Shown here: positions 1 to 7,990 of the stretch, piece by piece
Numbering within the stretch: position 1 is the stretch's first letter
Layout: the number at the start of each line of letters is the position of its first letter
Virus record (IMG/VR): IMGVR_UViG_3300005253_000142
Location: 1-20,790 of that record
Strand: one strand, 5' to 3'
DNA: 20,790 bases
Source of the DNA: a virus
Notes under the pieces: model-generated
Database searches by the model: none
The model's input: the letters and a program-made list of their open reading frames with translations, nothing else
What the model was told of the DNA's origin: nothing
Made by a program: the position numbers and the translations under genes

Positions 1-478
1 CAGGAATTGGACCTCCTGACGCCGTGAAAGTAACCACCTTTGATACAGCTCGATAGTCACCCGCATCTAGAGCAACAGTCCAGTCGGTGCCGTCTGAGTT
101 CACAGCTTGCCGTGCGTAACCGTTACCGGAAGGCTCGGTGCCATCAACCCCGTCGGCGATGGTCGTCTCGGTAGTGAACTCGTCGATGCCGCCCGCGTTG
201 TTGAACGTCAGTCCGATCTGGAACGCAGCAGGTACTGACTGGGCCTCACTAAAGGCCACCTCCAGAATCCACTGCTCTCCCTCATCTGGCATCAAGTTGT
301 GCAGACCCATATCGGCCCACTTCAACTTCCCGTCAGGACCTGTACACCACACATCCCAAACACTATTGAAGCCCATTCCGAGATCTCGGGCAGCCTTTCT
401 CAGCGTGGCTTTGTCAAGAAACGGTGTCACTATCCCACTTACTCTACGCCTCCATCTTGCCTTGTCTAGTAAGTCCAT
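1..478 (-). CDS. Phage minor structural / tail fibre-like protein, 3' end outside window
   Basis: The reading frame is open from the ATG at 478 to the left edge, giving 159 residues with no stop. An SD sequence GGAGGGTA lies just upstream of the ATG. The N-terminus is basic (MDLLDKARWRRRV). It is followed by a region (GLHNLMPDEGEQWILEV, then FQIGLTFNN and NGYARQAV, then VTFTASGG) of a type I recall from many phage structural proteins of about 200 residues encoded after the tail tip genes. The ordered beta-rich pattern suggests a virion surface or fibre-associated protein. It is the last visible gene of the leftward late operon and has a possible promoter of its own directly upstream. The exact role is inferred from position, and the C-terminus is not visible. 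Confidence 0.8.
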   Translation of the reverse strand, partial: MDLLDKARWRRRVSGIVTPFLDKATLRKAARDLGMGFNSVWDVWCTGPDGKLKWADMGLHNLMPDEGEQWILEVAFSEAQSVPAAFQIGLTFNNAGGIDEFTTETTIADGVDGTEPSGNGYARQAVNSDGTDWTVALDAGDYRAVSKVVTFTASGGPIP

Positions 479-506
479 ATTACCCTCCGTCTGTCTTAAT
501 CTGTGT

Positions 507-526
507 CTCTATATCTTAGTATAGAG
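507..526. other. 7-bp inverted repeat in the leader of the left-edge gene
   Basis: CTCTATA at 507-513 and TATAGAG at 520-526 are perfect inverted copies around a 6-nt loop. The repeat lies about 30 nt upstream of the ATG at 478 and overlaps the proposed -10 box of a leftward promoter. It could be an operator or a short leader hairpin. It is short and AT-rich, so chance is not excluded. There is no T tract that would make it an intrinsic terminator. Confidence 0.35.
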
Positions 527-546
527 GATACACCAAGAAACCGCAA
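518..546 (-). promoter_or_regulatory. Candidate leftward promoter inside the late operon
   Basis: On the minus strand TTGCGG (541-546) is followed after exactly 17 bp by TATACT (518-523). The -10 box matches TATAAT at five of six positions and the -35 box starts TTGC. The two rightward promoters at 17576 and 19525 also have TTGC-type -35 boxes. It would drive the structural gene starting at 478 separately from the rest of the operon. Calls of this kind have a high false-positive rate. Confidence 0.35.
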
Positions 547-569
547 GACCGTTGTGCTAGTACTTCTCA

Positions 570-695
570 CTAGCTCCGCCTACTAGAGCGTCTTATGGTC
601 AATATAATGTTTTCCATCTCACGTATGACAATTCCCTCAGGTCTCACAGGGAGAAGATGATCGTATTTCGGATACGTGGATATAGGTATATTCAT
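570..695 (-). CDS. Small hypothetical protein (41 aa) between hub and fibre genes
   Basis: The ATG at 693-695 is preceded by a very strong SD (AAAGGAGG, 7 nt upstream). The frame runs 41 codons to a TAG at 570-572. The product begins MNIPISTYPKYDHLLPV and ends in a basic run (RRSSRRS). Its ATG overlaps the stop of the preceding 30-codon ORF as ATGA, the junction type used by proven genes in this operon such as portal and protease. I recognise no family and see no signal peptide or membrane segment. The case rests on the SD, the coupling and the fit into a gap that would otherwise be empty. It may be a small tail-tip or regulatory protein. Confidence 0.6.
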   Translation of the reverse strand: MNIPISTYPKYDHLLPVRPEGIVIREMENIILTIRRSSRRS

Positions 696-784
696 GAACG
701 AGCCTCCTTTCTAGCTCTTAGCTTTAAGCGCTCCAGGAGACGCAGAAACTTTCCACTAGGTCTTATGGTTGCTAGATGGTCCAT
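692..784 (-). CDS. Tiny basic ORF (30 aa) coupled to the hub gene
   Basis: The ATG at 782-784 shares its A with the hub gene's TAA stop (TAATG). The ORF ends in TGA at 692-694, which overlaps the ATG of the next small gene (ATGA). The product is MDHLATIRPSGKFLRLLERL plus a Lys/Arg-rich tail, which would be one amphipathic basic helix. Having both ends in the junction format of this operon is hard to explain by chance. It may nevertheless serve mainly to carry ribosomes from the hub gene to the next gene. No family is recognised. Confidence 0.5.
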   Translation of the reverse strand: MDHLATIRPSGKFLRLLERLKLRARKEARS

Positions 785-1896
785 TACGCTCCAATCACGG
801 ATTCTTCGGGTAGTACTAAAAGTTCTGCGTCTACGATTCCAGCTTCTGGGTTAAGTTGCAGTCCTAAAACCCTACAAACCCTTATCAACGAACTACCCAT
901 GTCTATGTCTGACAACCTTACTGTTATAATATCTCCCACGCCAAGTTTAGCCATGTCAATTTCCGACTCAATCAATTTAGGCGATAGTTGTTCCCGTGTT
1001 TCCACCGGAAGATCGTATAATTTTTTGGCTCCAGCAAAGAGAGCCTCTTGATTAGATACCTGCCTAGTCCATATAACAGTAGTACCCTCCAGTATTGGAG
1101 ACAGAGACGACGGACGAACAGGGCCTCCAGAGAGTTGTCGCCCAGAAATACTACCCTCTGTACGGCCACTTGTAGAAACTTGAACAGCATCTCGATCAGC
1201 GACGCTACCGCTCCCACCTATTACTACAGCCGTTCCTAAGAAGCCCTCCGCGTCTTCGGTAAGGGTGACCTCTTTGAAGTCCTGTGTCTGCTCAAATATA
1301 ACCTCAGTACGACGATCTAGTCCTTGTTTACCCTTCCAGACAAGAGAAGTATGTAACTGTGTACCTATCGGATCATGGCGTAACAACCATTCCCACCCAC
1401 TAAAGTCTGCTAGGGTACCGAGGAATTCTAGAAAAGATTCTGCTTGGGGTTGATAAGTTACTACTGGACCACCTTTCTGCTCTAACTGAACTAGTAGTGG
1501 AGGCTCGGCTCGTCTTTCAATATCCCCAAATATCTGGGTTAGGATATCCCCAGATGATGTAGAAAGTTCCGACCAATCCTTCGGTAATCGGGCTCGTTCA
1601 AATAGTGCTCCAGCATGATCTGTACATACAAAGTTAATTTTGGGCGCCCCAGCTCGTACAACACGTCTATTAACGAAGCCTACAAATGGGAGTACTCTAT
1701 CTGATCGTTCTATACTTACCATGGCTCCTATACGCATAATACCTGGGTCTAGACTAGGCTCTGAACGCGCCACCTGAAAACTGCCAGTTGCTGGCTCCAT
1801 TAGTTTGAACCCATACGCGAGGTTAGTCGAACGAACCTCAGCTAGTATCGAGTGGGGCGGAAAAGGGTTACGAAATCGAACTACAGTAGTTACCAT
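784..1896 (-). CDS. Baseplate hub / tail-associated protein (ReqiPepy6 Gp37-like)
   Basis: This 370-residue protein lies directly after the Dit-like gene, where siphophages encode the Tal/hub protein that closes the tail tip. The N-terminal part (residues about 1-90) has the beta-barrel pattern of tail hub proteins: GSFQVARSEP, then IMRIGAMVSIERSD and LPFVGFVNRR. The middle (about 130-170, ESFLEFLGTLADFSGWEW) fits the second hub domain. The C-terminus (IIRVCRVLGLQL-type segment, about 320-365) returns to the barrel. The overall pattern resembles the siphovirus ReqiPepy6 Gp37-like family, a recollection that I could not search. The start lies 1 nt after the preceding TAG with a GAAGG SD. No peptidase or lytic domain is visible, so any cell-wall enzyme is elsewhere. 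Confidence 0.75.
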   Translation of the reverse strand: MVTTVVRFRNPFPPHSILAEVRSTNLAYGFKLMEPATGSFQVARSEPSLDPGIMRIGAMVSIERSDRVLPFVGFVNRRVVRAGAPKINFVCTDHAGALFERARLPKDWSELSTSSGDILTQIFGDIERRAEPPLLVQLEQKGGPVVTYQPQAESFLEFLGTLADFSGWEWLLRHDPIGTQLHTSLVWKGKQGLDRRTEVIFEQTQDFKEVTLTEDAEGFLGTAVVIGGSGSVADRDAVQVSTSGRTEGSISGRQLSGGPVRPSSLSPILEGTTVIWTRQVSNQEALFAGAKKLYDLPVETREQLSPKLIESEIDMAKLGVGDIITVRLSDIDMGSSLIRVCRVLGLQLNPEAGIVDAELLVLPEESVIGA

Positions 1897-1897
1897 A

Positions 1898-4573
1898 CTA
1901 CACCTTCGCGTCTCGGTGCTTAATAACTAAGTCCGTATCTACCATATCTTTTTCAGTGTAGGTTAAGTTGTTGGTTCCGGGTAAGAGTGGCTGCCAATCG
2001 TCCAAGTTGGACGGAATAAGAACAACCGGTAGACTATATCGCTCCTGGCCGCGTGTATAAGTTACTGTTCGAGCCAGGACGTCAATAGTGAGTGTTGCTC
2101 CCCCAAGTGGTACTTGAAGCCATACATCAAGATCGAAGCTATCTCCCGATTCTGTTCCAACTAGATTACCAACGCAGTGATAATAGTCGGTCCCAAAGGC
2201 GGCATCAATAGCAACAAGTGGAGTCATTGGATCAGCCGCAGCATCGTTTAGGAGAACATCCGTATCACCAAAAGCGGCGTCGTTCCCTGAGTCGTTCGCT
2301 TCAGTTGCCTCTGGCTGTACCGGCTGATCGCCCTCGTGAACGAGTTGCCAAGTCGTGACGCTCGTTAAGAAATCACCAGCAGCGGTGCTATAGTGATTTA
2401 CATTCTTCGTTCGAGGTAGTCCAGCGGGCAATCGCAACGAACCGGTGCTATGAACCGTTACTCGCACCTCGATCCAATATATCCCCGCGATGAGTTTTCC
2501 CGCTCCCGCCGTAGCCGTGAATTCATAAGTTACATAGGCGGTCGTTAGGTCTGCGGCAGTGAATCCCGACCCCGAAGTCTGGTCAAGAGACATGACTTCT
2601 ATGCCAGCGCTCGGGTTGGCCCCGCTATTATCACGAATTCCAACTGTGAAAGTGAAGCTATCCCCGCCACCGTTCTTTTTAAGCTGCAACTGGATAGCCT
2701 TCATGGCGGTGTCCTGATCAAGAATCATCCGGTAGAAAAAGCTCGTCACACCGCTGAGAATATGAACTGTCGATTCATCGGTATTCTGAACCGTTGTGTA
2801 CGCCCTAACACCATTATAAATGAGCTGGTGCAATACTGCGTCAGGAGTGATTTTTTGATTTCCTTGAAGTGCCTCAGCTATATCCTGGCTATCAACTAAC
2901 TCCACTTCTAATCCAGCTTCGTCAACTCCCAAGATACGTAGTCTTATATCTTTCCGCTTCTGGATATCGTAGTTAATAGCATCCGCAGTCGCCTCGATTC
3001 CCTGCGGAAGAGATACCGTTAAACGAGGAACGAGGGGCTTCCCCGCAATGGGATCATTAGTCTCCCAACTAACAAAGTCAGCAGATTCCTTCATACGGAG
3101 CGCGGTTGCCTTATCAAGCTCATTTTGTTGTACTGAGGGGCGCCATTGAGCAGTCCGGTTGGGCTCACTTTGATCCCAAAATACAGTCTTAGCATCATCT
3201 GCTATATCTCCCCAAAACCACCGATTGTTGAGGCTTGCTTTAAGTTGAATACAAGGTCGCTTACTATCTGGAGATGGAGGGTCACCTGCCTTGGCAAAGC
3301 CACAAGATACTACTACTAAGTAATCACCTCGATAGGCAGATACCCCAGAGTGATTAGCTTCTGTAGTTCCCCAAGCTCCGCGCTCTACTTCCGTGATTGA
3401 TGTGAGGTCACTACTACGTCCTTTATATGTGATAATCTCCGATCCAATGATGATAAACCCTGAATCACTTAAACTAGATACTCCCTCTCTAAACTTAATA
3501 GTACCACCATCTGGTGGAAAGCCAATAGGAACCTTATTACGATCGGGAGTAAGAACCGTACGCGCAGGCATTGTCGCATTGATCCATACTTTAAGACTTC
3601 CAGTGTTTGCCCCATCAATCCAACGGTCTACCTCTACCTGGTTAAGCCACACACGGATGTCGTCACCATTAGCAAGTCCCTCAGAGAACTTGATCTCGGC
3701 ATTATCAGCGTGGCCAACATTTGCAGTACCACCAATTCCTCGAACGCACCCTGTTAATTGACTAGCTGTAAACCCGCCTCCTCCCGTATAGTATATTTGT
3801 TCGTCATCGATCATTATCATACCTTTGGTGGGAGGGTTTCCGTTCTGGCCGGTATCATAAGCGATTGTATCCTGGGTGGAGTCAATACCGCCCGCTTCGG
3901 TAATGAGTGCACGAACGTTACCCGTTACTAAAGCCGCATGATCGAGACCACTCGATAGAGAGGTCAGGAGCACAGGTTCATTGTTCCATCCACTGGGAGC
4001 ACGATTAGCAATAGCACCTAGTATCGACAACTTGTAGTCTTCTATAATACCAACGTCACCCTTAGTAGCGTTGGCTGTGATCGCAATTGATGTGGGTCGA
4101 GCTTTACGGTTACCATCATTAGCAACAGTAAACGCATCAGAATCACCAGACATAGCTAGACGTGAAGTAGTCGTCTCGGCAACTCTTTCCCAAGTAGCAT
4201 CCGCTATACGTAGTACCGCAACGAAGTAACTATAACTCTCACGCCTTAACCGTACCATACGACAAAGAACTTGCCAAGCAATACCGGCCCCATCAATAAT
4301 CTCTAGGAAAACACGCCCAGCCTCTTCGTCAAAGATCTTATAGAAGGCCTCAATATCATCCTGGTCAGTATTTGTCAACCAGATATGTAGTTCCCACACT
4401 CCCCCTTTAGGCTGGCTACGCACATCACGATCTCCCAGGCCGATCGCAGCAGCTTCCACAGGGGCGAACTGTCTTGTGATAGCAGGAGAATTAGGTAATT
4501 GGAAGCCTACGAAGAGATTACCTCCTAAGAGGGAGCTCCCGTTGAACTTTGTTGGGGTATATCTATAAGGCAT
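1898..4573 (-). CDS. Large Dit-like distal tail protein with inserted domains
   Basis: The 891-residue product follows the tape measure gene through a TAATG overlap, the usual position of the distal tail protein that links tube and hub. Residues about 1-135 resemble a Dit N-terminal domain (belt and ring contacts). The final 80 residues (TLTIDVLARTVTY, then W860 and LLPGTNNLTYTE) match the typical Dit C-terminal closing pattern. Ordinary Dit proteins have about 250-300 residues. Here about 600 residues are inserted. They include two copies of a motif (residues 252-288 and 373-408: I-x-D/G-x-E-x-I-x-Y-x-G, then RG-x-x-GT and a His) and a beta-rich module at about 600-715 that may bind carbohydrate. 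This makes it an evolved Dit that may carry adsorption functions. The Dit assignment is inference; the size and motif repeat are seen directly. Confidence 0.7.
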   Translation of the reverse strand: MPYRYTPTKFNGSSLLGGNLFVGFQLPNSPAITRQFAPVEAAAIGLGDRDVRSQPKGGVWELHIWLTNTDQDDIEAFYKIFDEEAGRVFLEIIDGAGIAWQVLCRMVRLRRESYSYFVAVLRIADATWERVAETTTSRLAMSGDSDAFTVANDGNRKARPTSIAITANATKGDVGIIEDYKLSILGAIANRAPSGWNNEPVLLTSLSSGLDHAALVTGNVRALITEAGGIDSTQDTIAYDTGQNGNPPTKGMIMIDDEQIYYTGGGGFTASQLTGCVRGIGGTANVGHADNAEIKFSEGLANGDDIRVWLNQVEVDRWIDGANTGSLKVWINATMPARTVLTPDRNKVPIGFPPDGGTIKFREGVSSLSDSGFIIIGSEIITYKGRSSDLTSITEVERGAWGTTEANHSGVSAYRGDYLVVVSCGFAKAGDPPSPDSKRPCIQLKASLNNRWFWGDIADDAKTVFWDQSEPNRTAQWRPSVQQNELDKATALRMKESADFVSWETNDPIAGKPLVPRLTVSLPQGIEATADAINYDIQKRKDIRLRILGVDEAGLEVELVDSQDIAEALQGNQKITPDAVLHQLIYNGVRAYTTVQNTDESTVHILSGVTSFFYRMILDQDTAMKAIQLQLKKNGGGDSFTFTVGIRDNSGANPSAGIEVMSLDQTSGSGFTAADLTTAYVTYEFTATAGAGKLIAGIYWIEVRVTVHSTGSLRLPAGLPRTKNVNHYSTAAGDFLTSVTTWQLVHEGDQPVQPEATEANDSGNDAAFGDTDVLLNDAAADPMTPLVAIDAAFGTDYYHCVGNLVGTESGDSFDLDVWLQVPLGGATLTIDVLARTVTYTRGQERYSLPVVLIPSNLDDWQPLLPGTNNLTYTEKDMVDTDLVIKHRDAKV

Positions 4574-7278
4574 TATATACTACTCACAGAGAGTCCTAGA
4601 GCTTCAAGACCTTCTTGGGGATCGCCTTGGAGTATTACCTGGTCAATGAAGAAGTTCTGTGTGCCTAGACCCATATTTCCTATCTTACTTAGGGGTGTAA
4701 TAAGTTCAGGTACGTCGCCAACCACCGCAAGGGTAGGTCGAAGTGCAAGTCCTCCCTCGGCTAGACGGTCTATATGTACTGCACCTATAGTGCCAATCTC
4801 GGGTATACTTGGTACACCTAGTAGGCCGGCCAGGAAGCTCAAGCCCCCTGTGATATTATTTATCCTGCCAGCAAACGTGTTTATACCCGTAATAATGAAA
4901 TTAAGTGCTCTCTCAAAAATGCCTATGAATCCATTAAGAATAATCTTAGATACACCACGCATACCTCGAAGTGCTCCAAGTACTATCTCCTTAATTAGAT
5001 TCCATGTAGTACTCGTTTGGTCCTTAATAGCATCCCATATACCAAGCACAATGTTTTTAACACCCCGAGCCTGTGTAGTTACTGTATCTTTTATCAAGCC
5101 CCAAATACGGGTAACAGTATCTCTGATTGCATCCCACGCAGCTTCCCAATCACCTCGAAGTATCGCCATCCAAAACCGGATGGTACCAGAAATAAATTGG
5201 ATCCCAATGAGCACTAGATTCTTCATGGTTGTCCAGATAACGTTAACCGTATTGGAGATTACTGTCCACCCTAGTTGGAACATGTTCCGTAAAGTATTGA
5301 ACCAAAATATGAAGGAGTTCGCGATAAATCCGATGGTAACCACTACTAAAATCTTAATGAAGTCCCAAGCAGCCTTTACTGCGACAGAAATATCATTCCA
5401 TCCACTAATGAACATTGCCTTGAGGAGTTTAAACCAGGGCATGATAATGTGATCTTTAACAAGAGTAACAGCCGTCTGAACAACCATTACTATGGTATCC
5501 CAATTATCACTAACTACGTCAGAGATAATTCCCCACCAATGCTGAAACGTCTCCAAGATTTCCTGGAAAGCCTCTTCTACGGGTGTAATAAGTTGGTCGA
5601 ATTTATCGCGGAGGGTGTTTTTAATACCTTCCCCGAACTCCTTAAGGCGGTTCCGAATCCCAACTCCGAACTCCTTCAGTTCATTTCGAATGAGTACACC
5701 AACACTCTTAAGCCCGTTACGAATGTTGACCCCTAAATCCTTAAGGAAGTTACGTATGTCAACTCCGAAGTCCTTGAGCCAGCCACGTAGCCTTATACCG
5801 AAATCTCGGAAGAAGTCCCGCGCTTGTCCAATACGTTTTGCGAACCCTTCCTTACTGAAGAATTCATCTACAGCCTCAATAAAGGGCATCATAGCTGCTT
5901 TGACTTCTGGCCAGAAGATTATCAATGCTCCAAGAGCAGCCGCTACAGCTATAATAGCCACCACGATCAAAAAGAGGCTTAGGGAAACAAGACCGAAAAT
6001 ACCTACAACCGCAGCAATAATCAGGGCAGTACCTGCAGCAAACGCAATCGCCCCGAACGCCGCAACCAGTGCCCCAAGAATCTGGATAAGCTGCGGATGA
6101 GCCTCAGTAAACTCACGGATCCCTTGGAAGAACGGCTTGAGACGGTCAACAACGTCCTTAATCACAGGGGCAAGAGCTTTACCCATAATGATATTGATCT
6201 CTGTGAGTAGGTTCCGGAACAAGCCTAGTTGACTACTCAGCGATGCGAACCGACGATCAGATTCTACTATGAGTGCTATATTCTCATCCCAGGCTGTATT
6301 TGACGTGTCAACTGTATTCCGTAGAAGATCCCCTGCTGCAGCAAGGTTAAGTGCCCCTTCACGAGTACGAATCTGATTGAGTCCCACCGCATCAAGAACC
6401 TCTACCCAGTTACCACCACTTCTGATAAGGCGCCCTAATCCCTCTAAGAACCGAACAAGCGCTTCTGTGGGGTCGGTCTTGATAAGGTCTCGCATCGCTT
6501 CAGTTGAAATACCAACAGTACTAGCGAATGTACCTAGCGACTCTCCCCCCTGGAATCCGGCTTCAGCCATCTCTGTAAACGTCCTAGCTAGTACGGAACC
6601 AGCAGATTGCGCTCTAGGCATCACGGTAGTGAGAGCCGCTACAATACCCACCAGATCCTGAGCGGAAATCCCTAGAGTGTTTGCCGCGCCGGCAGCTCTC
6701 ACAGAGGCGTCAACGATTAGAGGCTCGGTAGTAGCGAACTTGTTACCTAGGTCAACAATGGATGCACCGAGATTCGCTACTTGATCGATTGGAAGCTGCA
6801 TAACAGCAGCAATTCGGGCGAACGCAAACGAAGTAGACTCCTCTGTGAGGTCAGTGACCTGAGCCATACGCGCTACGGTCTCTGTGAAAACCAACAGGTT
6901 CTCTACACCTCGAACGCCCATCTGACCTGCGATCTTCATGATGTTTGCTAAGTCTGCCGCCGCAACGGGAATCACAAGGGCCATGTCTCTAATACCGGCC
7001 TCTAGGAGAGCGAACTCCTCTTCGGTCGCATCTACTGTTCTTTGCACCCCAATAAAGGCGTCCTCGAACGTCATGAACGTTCCCACAACATTCGCCACCA
7101 TATTTAAGATGCCACGACCGAAGAGCTGCATCTGAATACCAGCTCCACGAACAGTAGTAGCAAACCCGAAGACACGCTTCTCAGTGCGATCGAGAGCTGC
7201 TTCCGCCCCAGCAGAACTACCTGTAACGGTCAGTGTAGCAGGACCTATTTCAGTTCCGAAACCACCAAAGCCTGCCAT
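4573..7278 (-). CDS. Tail tape measure protein
   Basis: With 901 residues this is the longest gene and lies after the chaperone genes, as in nearly all siphophages. It sets tail length and is ejected through the tube at infection. Residues about 85-310 match the tape-measure core of the TP901/PhageMin type (TFEDAFIGVQRTVDATEEEF, then GQMGVRGVENLLVFTETVARMA). Residues about 397-456 form two or three hydrophobic, probably membrane-active segments. Six 11-residue tandem repeats occupy 492-557. After 580 follow Trp-spaced helical repeats (W-x-x-I pattern), then a Gly/Leu-rich end (AEGGLALRPTLAVVGD) common in this family. At roughly 0.15 nm per residue in helix, about 135 nm of tail would be predicted. 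It starts in a TAATG overlap with the chaperone frame. Confidence 0.95.
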   Translation of the reverse strand: MAGFGGFGTEIGPATLTVTGSSAGAEAALDRTEKRVFGFATTVRGAGIQMQLFGRGILNMVANVVGTFMTFEDAFIGVQRTVDATEEEFALLEAGIRDMALVIPVAAADLANIMKIAGQMGVRGVENLLVFTETVARMAQVTDLTEESTSFAFARIAAVMQLPIDQVANLGASIVDLGNKFATTEPLIVDASVRAAGAANTLGISAQDLVGIVAALTTVMPRAQSAGSVLARTFTEMAEAGFQGGESLGTFASTVGISTEAMRDLIKTDPTEALVRFLEGLGRLIRSGGNWVEVLDAVGLNQIRTREGALNLAAAGDLLRNTVDTSNTAWDENIALIVESDRRFASLSSQLGLFRNLLTEINIIMGKALAPVIKDVVDRLKPFFQGIREFTEAHPQLIQILGALVAAFGAIAFAAGTALIIAAVVGIFGLVSLSLFLIVVAIIAVAAALGALIIFWPEVKAAMMPFIEAVDEFFSKEGFAKRIGQARDFFRDFGIRLRGWLKDFGVDIRNFLKDLGVNIRNGLKSVGVLIRNELKEFGVGIRNRLKEFGEGIKNTLRDKFDQLITPVEEAFQEILETFQHWWGIISDVVSDNWDTIVMVVQTAVTLVKDHIIMPWFKLLKAMFISGWNDISVAVKAAWDFIKILVVVTIGFIANSFIFWFNTLRNMFQLGWTVISNTVNVIWTTMKNLVLIGIQFISGTIRFWMAILRGDWEAAWDAIRDTVTRIWGLIKDTVTTQARGVKNIVLGIWDAIKDQTSTTWNLIKEIVLGALRGMRGVSKIILNGFIGIFERALNFIITGINTFAGRINNITGGLSFLAGLLGVPSIPEIGTIGAVHIDRLAEGGLALRPTLAVVGDVPELITPLSKIGNMGLGTQNFFIDQVILQGDPQEGLEALGLSVSSI
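5608..5805 (-). repeat. Six tandem 33-bp (11-residue) repeats in the tape measure gene
   Basis: Residues 492-557 read as six consecutive 11-mers: DFGIRLRGWLK, DFGVDIRNFLK, DLGVNIRNGLK, SVGVLIRNELK, EFGVGIRNRLK and EFGEGIKNTLR. Gly3, Ile6, Arg/Lys7 and Leu10 are nearly invariant. An 11-residue period suits a right-handed or straight helical coil around the tube axis. Repeat number is a simple way to change tail length. Confidence 0.9.
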
Positions 7279-7535
7279 TACTTAGGAACCTCTTTTACAG
7301 CAATACCAGACTGTTGCAGGCGTGCCTTCCACGTAGCACTTCCTATTTGCGAGGCATCTGCTATCCTAGGCCGAGCTGCCGTCATAAGGTAACTCATCCA
7401 GGACTGACGATTCGCTCGAGCTTCCTTCATACCTGCGGTAGCTCCATATGTTGCTGCTTGCGCTTGTAGTATTGTAACCTCCGCCAAGTGCTGATCAATG
7501 TTTTGTACGTAAGCAGCCCACACATTAGGAGGCAT
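7278..7535 (-). CDS. Tail assembly chaperone, downstream (T-like) frame made by -1 frameshift
   Basis: Read alone this frame gives 85 residues (MPPNVWAAYVQNIDQHLAEV...) beginning 2 nt after the stop of the upstream chaperone, with no convincing SD at that ATG. The same frame is open upstream, without a stop, as far as the T8 tract at 7639-7646 inside the upstream gene. A -1 slip there would give a fusion of about 237 residues (117 from the upstream frame, about 120 from this one). This is the G/GT arrangement of phage lambda and most siphophages, in which the rare fusion recruits the tape measure protein to the tube protein. The ORF ends in a TAATG overlap with the tape measure gene. The shift itself is inferred. 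Confidence 0.8.
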   Translation of the reverse strand: MPPNVWAAYVQNIDQHLAEVTILQAQAATYGATAGMKEARANRQSWMSYLMTAARPRIADASQIGSATWKARLQQSGIAVKEVPK

Positions 7536-7537
7536 TC

Positions 7538-7990
7538 TTAGCTGCTCTTCGTAGCCGATCCCGCAGTAGAAGGAGACCTTTGTGAAGTAGCCACTAAGAT
7601 CTCCCTCTGGAAGGCTACCGATTGCGCCGCCTGCTCGGAAAAAAAATCCATGATAGCCATCTGCTGTGTATCATCGAGTTTCACCCGCTCCTCTTTAGGC
7701 ATGGATGGCATTACGATATCCAAGAACTCATTGAGGGAAGTTCCCATCTCCTCAACAACCTTATCTATTTCTACTTCCTTCTCCTCTTCGGACATTTCCT
7801 TATTATCCTGTACTTCGGCCATACGATTACCATAGCTAATGAACTTCGAACCCAGTCTCTGAGCTACAGCCGCTTTTTGTAGTCCTAGATGCTTAGGAAG
7901 AAGAAGAGGGTAACTATCCGCCCCTAGTTTAATGCGTGGCGCCGACGCCGTCAGGTCGTCTAGGTTGAGGGTATTGTTCTCGTTTACCAT
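7538..7990 (-). CDS. Tail assembly chaperone, upstream (G-like) frame
   Basis: This 150-residue, mainly acidic helical protein (NKEMSEEEKEVEIDKVVEEM at 63-82) lies between the major tail protein and tape measure genes, the canonical place of tail assembly chaperones. The N-terminal half (IKLGADSYPLLLPKHLGLQK) resembles actinophage-type chaperones that begin with a short beta region. The start is the ATG at 7990 with an AAAGGGG SD 5-7 nt upstream, inside the end of the 83-residue ORF. Codons 115-118 are GAT TTT TTT TCC, which carries the slippery site. The last 33 residues of the unshifted product are Ser/Thr/Ala-rich, as expected for a tail under little constraint. Confidence 0.85.
   Translation of the reverse strand: MVNENNTLNLDDLTASAPRIKLGADSYPLLLPKHLGLQKAAVAQRLGSKFISYGNRMAEVQDNKEMSEEEKEVEIDKVVEEMGTSLNEFLDIVMPSMPKEERVKLDDTQQMAIMDFFSEQAAQSVAFQREILVATSQRSPSTAGSATKSS
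7639..7646 (-). other. T8 slippery site for programmed -1 frameshifting
   Basis: The minus strand reads GAT TTT TTT TCC in frame within the upstream chaperone, which contains the heptamer T-TTT-TTT in the correct phase for tandem -1 slippage. It is the only homopolymer of this length in the coding part that I noticed. The -1 frame is open from here to the stop at 7278. The re-paired codons would be Phe-Phe in both frames. I see no strong stimulatory hairpin directly downstream. Confidence 0.8.

Noticed and set aside
4646-5452. 268-codon plus-strand frame opposite the tape measure gene
   Set aside because: Shadow of a strongly supported gene. The product is Ile/Ser/Pro-rich without structure, and no SD is present.
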